Positions 59,322 to 64,000 of a stretch of DNA of 64,000 bases are shown here, in pieces (the first letter of the stretch is position 1; every line of letters starts with the position of its first letter). Origin of the DNA: Lepas anatifera (Eukaryota; Arthropoda; Thecostraca; Lepadidae). Location: NCBI GenBank assembly GCA_034440635.1, contig JAOTON010001680.1:1306001-1370000 (forward strand), read 5' to 3'. A program made the position numbers and the translations under genes. The notes under the pieces were generated by a model, which saw nothing but the letters and a program-made list of their open reading frames with translations, ran no database searches and was not told the DNA's origin.

Positions 59322-60010
59322 CATAGGTTGATCCAGGATCACCAATCAGGAGGGAGAAGCACCTTGTCGAGGAAGGGGGCGCCATCCGGGCCAGAGGGTG
59401 GGCGCGCACCCAGGGGGGAGCAGCGGGCCCGCCCCCCAAACGCTTTGGCTCCAAAGTGCCGGTCCTATCCATGTGGGGCGCCGAAGGCGCCCATCGAGGG
59501 AAAGAATGAGCCTTCATCTGACTTTTAGAGGCAGTGCGACGCTGATTGCCGCCCCTGCACCCAACATGCCGCCCCCTACACTGACTTTACTGCCCCTGAA
59601 CACAACACGCCGCTCCCTAAAACAATTTACACTAGGTCTGTGGAGCAAACAATTCACCGCTCTCATCCCCCCTCCCCAGGATGCAAAAATTGGCCGCCCT
59701 TTGGGTGAACAAGTGCGCCCCTGAGGCCAAATTCCGCCCCCTCCACCGGCCTGCTGCCCCCTCTCGTCAGCCGGGCCCCTCCCCAAATAAAAATCCTGGG
59801 TCGCGCCTGCCAGGGGGTGCCACTTTTGGAACGCAAAACCTATAAGGTGGGCGCCAAATCTTCTCGCAAGGCTAAGAGCGCCCCTCCCCGCTCCTGAGAG
59901 GAGGGATTGGAAGCGAAACTTTAGGGGGCCCATCAATCTCTTAGGGGGCACCGTGACCATTTCAGGGGGCACTGAGGGTCGAGGGGTACACCTGGCCCTG
60001 GGTGACCCCC
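59322..60010. mobile_element. hAT-related mosaic inside the composite element
   Basis: CATAGGTTGATCCAGGAT at 59322 resembles a hAT-type left terminus. TCCTGGGTCGCGCCTG at about 59794-59809 resembles a right terminus. The segment 59903-60008 (GGAAGCGAAACTTTAGGGGG and following) matches the interior of the MITE at 30799-30953. No flanking duplication was found, so this is probably two or more overlapping remnants. The 152-codon minus-strand frame here has no transposase motif. Confidence 0.5.
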
Positions 60011-60589
60011 AAATTTAATTATATGTTCTCAAGTATTTCGGGCCCTGTGTCACCACTCCCCCAAAACCATTAGCCAAATCCGCCTCCGCTCAGGTGAAGC
60101 GCTGGACCCCAAAACCCTTGATTATTTACGGTTATATTATATAAAATTAAATACACTCTTGTGGGGGTAAACATGGACACCATGTCCATCTTACCCCACA
60201 CGTGGTGTCCGTCTTACCCCATTTTGCTCTTCCTAAACAAACTTGGACATGAATCGGACGCCATTGCCATTAAACAGTCAGCGCCTGCGGTGAACAAAAT
60301 GTAACATCTTGAAGAGCCATGTTACATAATACCAATAAAGTATCTATAGAAACATCCATGCAATGACCTTACGAATTCGAGTGTGAAAACAACACATGAG
60401 CTGAAGTAATATTATTTTCATGAAAACTGTATAAAACCTAGAAAGCTTACCGGACCTAACGTTGCTCTGCGACCGACGCGCGATAAAAGGAAGCGTATTA
60501 GACGCTTTTCCGGTAGCGGCGCTGTCAGTTCGTCCCAAACAGGGGGTGTCCGCCTTACCCACGGTGTCCGTGACCCCCACTTTCCCCTA

Positions 60590-60810
60590 AAAGTAAACAA
60601 AAGTAATAAACATTGCCTAAAGAGCCAAGTTCTTTTGTTTACTTTTGTTCCCAGGCAATGTTTCAGTGGTATGAATTATTTTCCATTCTTATTTCTTCTT
60701 TTGCTTTCTCTTCTATACAACACTGGAAGTTTACCGTCGGTAACGTCACAATCGCCTGTGGAGGAACAATGACCTAAACAAGCGGTTTTACAGCATGCTC
60801 AATCATACGC
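60590..60810. other. AT-rich flank of the composite element
   Basis: The right flank contains AAACAAAAGTAATAAA (60596) and the left flank contains AAACAAAGTAATAA (about 57357), a short direct similarity on both sides of the composite element. Nothing else seen. Confidence 0.45.
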
Positions 60811-61032
60811 GTCGGAATAGAGGTCAAAAGTGGGGGACTGTCCCTCCCCCCCGTTAAAAAATATAATGCCAGCCAAAATGGGGAAAACATTTGAACATGT
60901 ATAACCAGACAGTGCGGACAACAGCAACAGGAGTCTTCGATGACTCTTTGGCTGCAGAAGGGAAAGGTGCTCGTCATCGGCAGGATGAAGATTGACTGGT
61001 CCCCCTCATACAAATTTTTCGCGGTGGCGACG
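60811..61032. mobile_element. G/C-block inverted-repeat element, copy 2
   Basis: Related to 56125-56350. The left end has GTCGGAATAGAGG then AAAAGTGGGGGAC, and the right end finishes with TTTTTCGCGGTGGCGACG. The reverse complement of the right end shares CGTCG and GGGGGAC with the left. The interior is diverged from copy 1 and non-coding. Boundaries are approximate. Confidence 0.5.
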
Positions 61033-62169
61033 ATAATGTTCTTCATCTCCTAGCTACCTCAGTGCAAATCTCATTATAACGGTGCTTCACTCCCTTTAAT
61101 AGGTGCAACAATTTTAAACACACCAGCATAAGTGGTGACCCAGTTAACATCCATGACACTGGTCGCACTATGAGGGTCCGAGATTTGTGTCACCCATGCC
61201 CACAGCCTTGATATATTGTATTTATTTCATTGCATAATGAATGTGGCGTATAAACCCAGAGTCGAGTTTCATGCGTAGGAGGGGAGGTACAAGATTAAGT
61301 GAATAATGAGATCCTGATCACCTAGATGAAAGGTATGCTCAGGTATCCGGGCACGTGCCGGAAACGTGCAGAGTTCCCGGCCGTCCAGAGACCGCGCCGG
61401 CACGTTTTTAATTCGATGCTTTCTGCTTTAAGCAACACTGAACAGATATTAGCAATAACCGAGGGCTATATTGATAATTTCACTCGCCAGTGAAATCATC
61501 AAGAGCGAAGTTTACGTCAAACACAGCTTGGATGCTCCACTGGAATTCAAATATCTCGAGAATTCCCCCAAGGCATTTCAGTTATTTTCCACGCAAAAGA
61601 AACCGAGGCCGTTAATAGCAGCAGACCTCCGACCATGAAAATAGTTTTACGCTCGGTCTCTCAATCTGTTCCACAGGCCCAGGACAACATTGTTAAGAAT
61701 AATTTTCTGCTGGAGCATTCATTCAACCATATGATGACCAGAAATGAAGATATATGCATTAGCGTGTTCCGCTTTGCATAACAGTTTAAGTAGACAAGCG
61801 CGGCTTTCTGAACCCCGCTTTTTGCTTTTTGATCAGCTTGATCTCAGCCAATTAAAAAAATCAACTGGTTAACTCTGCACCCCGAGAGCTTGAAATTTGA
61901 GCTCGAATTAGGTGGCCAGTATACTTATGTTTTTGTCGGATTTTAAGAACACATTTGGTCCCCTGACACACTACGGCGTCTTTTTTTCAAGCTCAGTAAA
62001 AGTCACCATTGAGCTTAAAAATGTCCACACGTTGGTTTGTACTGGCTGCACTGCAAGCATTATGTGTCTTGCATTCAGAATATCCGGAGCCATCGCTCTG
62101 TTTCCATTCAGCCATTGAAGTTCTGGTGCTGATCTTGCGCTGGGATACTCTGTCTCATTTTTCTAACTG

Positions 62170-62173
<4 letters not shown>
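61033..62173. other. AT-rich stretch with one strong palindrome, no gene seen
   Basis: Apart from the hairpin at 61471-61502, I see short frames only, without a recognised domain, and no tandem repeats. Confidence 0.45.
61471..61502. repeat. 14-bp inverted repeat with a 4-base loop
   Basis: TTGATAATTTCACT (61471-61484), loop CGCC, AGTGAAATCATCAA (61489-61502). The arms pair at 13 of 14 positions. A hairpin this tight could be the centre of a fold-back element or a cruciform. No longer arms were seen beyond it. Confidence 0.85.
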
Positions 62174-62206
<33 letters not shown>

Positions 62207-62227
62207 TATATATATATATATATATAT
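62174..62227. repeat. (TA)n microsatellite, about 54 bp
   Basis: Pure alternating TA with a single G interruption at about 62204. TA runs of this length are unwinding-prone and polymorphic in most animals. Confidence 0.97.
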
Positions 62228-63198
62228 TCGTGGTTCCAGATGGCATTATGAACTTTTAGAGTACTCCGTAACCATAATTCGCAGTTGTTTATCTCGGAGG
62301 AATGCTTCATATCGATTCAAATTTCTCCGATGCTGGCGTGAAAACCATTTCACAATTTGAGAAGGAAACGAGATTACTAATCGCTTACAAGAAGCTTCTT
62401 TTATCACTAAAGGTACGAATAATAATTTTCGGTGATCATAGGCTCACCAGAGGGTGACAACCAATTCCCAGACTAGTTTCCATCACGAATGTTGACAATG
62501 AGCTAATGCACAGTTATATATAGGTGCAAATTTACCCGCGTGTACTAAATGCGTGCAGGGCAATGTTTTACCCTGCGAATGTCGGCTAAGGTATATTTTC
62601 CGCTACAATTCTATTTGGCCTCAGCGTGAAAAGCCCCACCTTTTGACGTTATGCTCAGATCACACACTCACTGAAGGGAGAACCCAAAGATGGGCGCCTT
62701 TCTAACTTTGTAGCGCGTTAAAGACAGTGTCAGGGATTGGGCAAGGAGCCGGAATGTTCAGAAAGCTGAGACACTTTCCTCAAGTACATGAGACTGTCCC
62801 ATGCAGCTGAAGCTCCAGGTCCAGCCCTGGCAGTGCGAAGGACATTGCACAGGACGGCACGAGCACACATTCTTGGACTTGTTTGTTTTCGCATTGGAAA
62901 ACCCGGAGTGGGGGGGCAGCGGACCAAATGCACAACGAGCGCCACAAGATGCCCATAAGCGAGGCAGGGCGAACCTCACGGCAACTGTTTCCAGGCCATA
63001 TTCCAAAAGTCATCGGGATAAAGCTGCAATAACCCCAATGTAAAATAGTGACGGTTAACGCGCACCCCGCCGGGTCGGGGGGATGTTGCGGTGCCCCCTC
63101 CTGGTTTTCCCACAATAAAGCAGAAACGAAGAAACGCAGAAGAATACAACTTGCAGTACCTTATATCTGGTGATGTCACACATCTAACCAATTTCTTT
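62228..63198. other. Mixed stretch, no gene recognised
   Basis: Minus-strand frames 62758-63006 and 62780-63115 overlap with the plus-strand frame 62801-63043. None has a domain I recognise. GCAGGG and CCCTGC near 62556-62577 form a small hairpin around a TTTTACCC motif like those in the 57.4-kb element. Confidence 0.4.
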
Positions 63199-63703
63199 AG
63201 GTCAAAGTCTTGTCAGATCAAGGAGCTATTCAAGGTCAAGCGACCCAACACCAAAACCAAAAATCACAACTTTGAAGCGCTGCCAAAGGAACATGTGCCC
63301 ACTGGTCAGTTCCAAGCTTTCATAGGTCATGTGAGGTCACATGAGCATACAGTGATTGTTTTTCCAACAACTTCGCACTGAATTAAGATAGAGCTTTCAT
63401 TTTGTCTTCGTTTCGCTTATCTTGTCATGGGGAGTCAATTCACGAGCAACATGAATATACAAAGTCACCGTGTGACGGTCCCCATGTGGCAGTCACCATG
63501 TGACCCTGCCTGAACCAGGTTGAGGTTAGGTCATTTGCCCGCTTGACCTAGCATGGTCATATTATACATTACCGGACTCGTCATGAGAGGACTGCAATGA
63601 TGCCTAATTATTTGCTATAGCTCCGCTCAGAAAAAAATATATAAGGAAAATATTTAATGCCCTGTTGTAAGTCTATGGAACCATCCTTGACCTCTGTTGA
63701 CCT
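63199..63703. promoter_or_regulatory. Cluster of eight AGGTCA nuclear-receptor half-sites
   Basis: AGGTCA lies at 63199, 63233, 63324, 63334 and 63528 on the plus strand, and as TGACCT at 63544, 63688 and 63698. Two pairs are direct repeats with exactly four bases between them (63324-63339 and 63688-63703). 63230-63238 is TCAAGGTCA, the extended site of orphan receptors such as SF-1/FTZ-F1 and ERR. 63199 extends to AGGTCAAAGTC. 63528 and 63544 face each other. No gene is identified beside the cluster. A degenerate GACCT-rich simple repeat is the main alternative. Confidence 0.3.
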
Positions 63704-64000
63704 AAATATTAATTTTGCATTTTTTCGTCTCATGAAGAGTACACCGTCCTTAATTTTGTTTTAGCTTTTCCAGGAAATGAGATACGAAGGGAGGGATGCG
63801 ATTAACCTTTAAGTCACAACCTGTTCTGAGGTCCTGGTATTCTCGTTAAAGCACTGTCTGAATGAACTACACCTAGTTACACCGGCGCAGGAACCGTGGG
63901 GTGGTGGCTGTGGCCCCCTCCCCTCCCACTTCTAGCCGATGCCAGAACCATTTCCGTACCAAATTAAAAGGTAGGAAATAATTCGGAAGACAATTAGAAC
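63704..64000. other. Window edge, no gene seen
   Basis: AT-rich, then a CCCCCTCCCCTCCCAC block near 63914 that resembles the C-rich ends of the G/C-block elements. There is too little sequence to define an element. Confidence 0.4.

Larger units (their letters stand above)
57375..60587. mobile_element. Composite 3.2-kb inverted-repeat DNA transposon, TA-flanked
   Basis: The left terminus GGGGAAAGTGGGGGGTCA continues into TGGACACCGT. The reverse complement of the right terminus is GGGGAAAGTGGGGGTCAC then GGACACCGT, so about 27 bases match with one indel and one substitution. TA flanks both ends (57373-57374, 60588-60589). Inside lie another inverted-repeat element (57468-58983), a hAT-type MITE (58130-58322) and a segment related to the 30.8-kb MITE (59903-60008). 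No transposase remains, so it is non-autonomous or gutted. Confidence 0.8.

Overview
This window looks like nuclear DNA of a multicellular animal, probably a marine invertebrate; I cannot place it further. The evidence is two tRNA-derived SINE families, several non-autonomous DNA transposons with terminal inverted repeats (TIRs) and target-site duplications (TSDs), hundreds of bases of uninterrupted (GA)n/(CT)n, and more than twenty unrelated minisatellites. There are no closely packed reading frames, ribosome-binding sites or operons. Base composition swings between CpG-rich blocks (e.g. 9080-9560, 22600-23230, 42700-43100, 48230-48790) and AT-rich blocks (e.g. 1360-2060, 17100-17750, 27880-28250, 61050-62240).

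I find no protein-coding gene, rRNA or functional tRNA that I can support. Nearly all long open frames are made by tandem repeats, on both strands and in several frames at once. Units that are multiples of three (21, 21 and 24 bp) leave whole arrays open, and arrays with other units give frames whose peptide repeats every three units. Two longer frames outside the arrays (32332-33189 plus; 26049-26696 minus) show no domain I recognise. Unspliced exons of unknown genes cannot be excluded.

Layout: 0.8-3.1 kb has small minisatellites. 5.0-7.6 kb is a transposon cluster: two copies of one SINE, a second SINE-like element, a TA-flanked inverted-repeat element, and a 138-bp hAT-type MITE with a perfect 8-bp TSD. 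9.6-17.3 kb is a run of minisatellites plus a GA/poly-A/GA tract. 17.3-23.5 kb is mostly single-copy DNA. 23.5-24.6 kb is a 24-bp minisatellite with higher-order structure. 29.8-36.7 kb holds a second hAT-type MITE with a perfect TSD, several minisatellites, a 430-bp CT tract and an 88% fold-back. 38.7 kb has a tRNA-SINE, and 40-42.4 kb has more minisatellites and a hAT-like element. 44.4-54.4 kb is very rich in minisatellites. 49.0 and 54.8 kb carry two copies of a dispersed repeat, one interrupted by a hAT-like element and the other a paralogous empty site. 57.4-60.6 kb is a 3.2-kb inverted-repeat element with another nested inside it. The last kilobase holds a dense cluster of AGGTCA nuclear-receptor half-sites.

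Nothing here forms a pathway. The story is one of repeat turnover: tandem-repeat birth and decay, SINE and MITE insertion, and nested DNA transposons. The most checkable observations are the four hAT-type insertions, the nested 57.4-60.6 kb element, the filled/empty-site pair, and the AGGTCA cluster with spacing-4 direct repeats.
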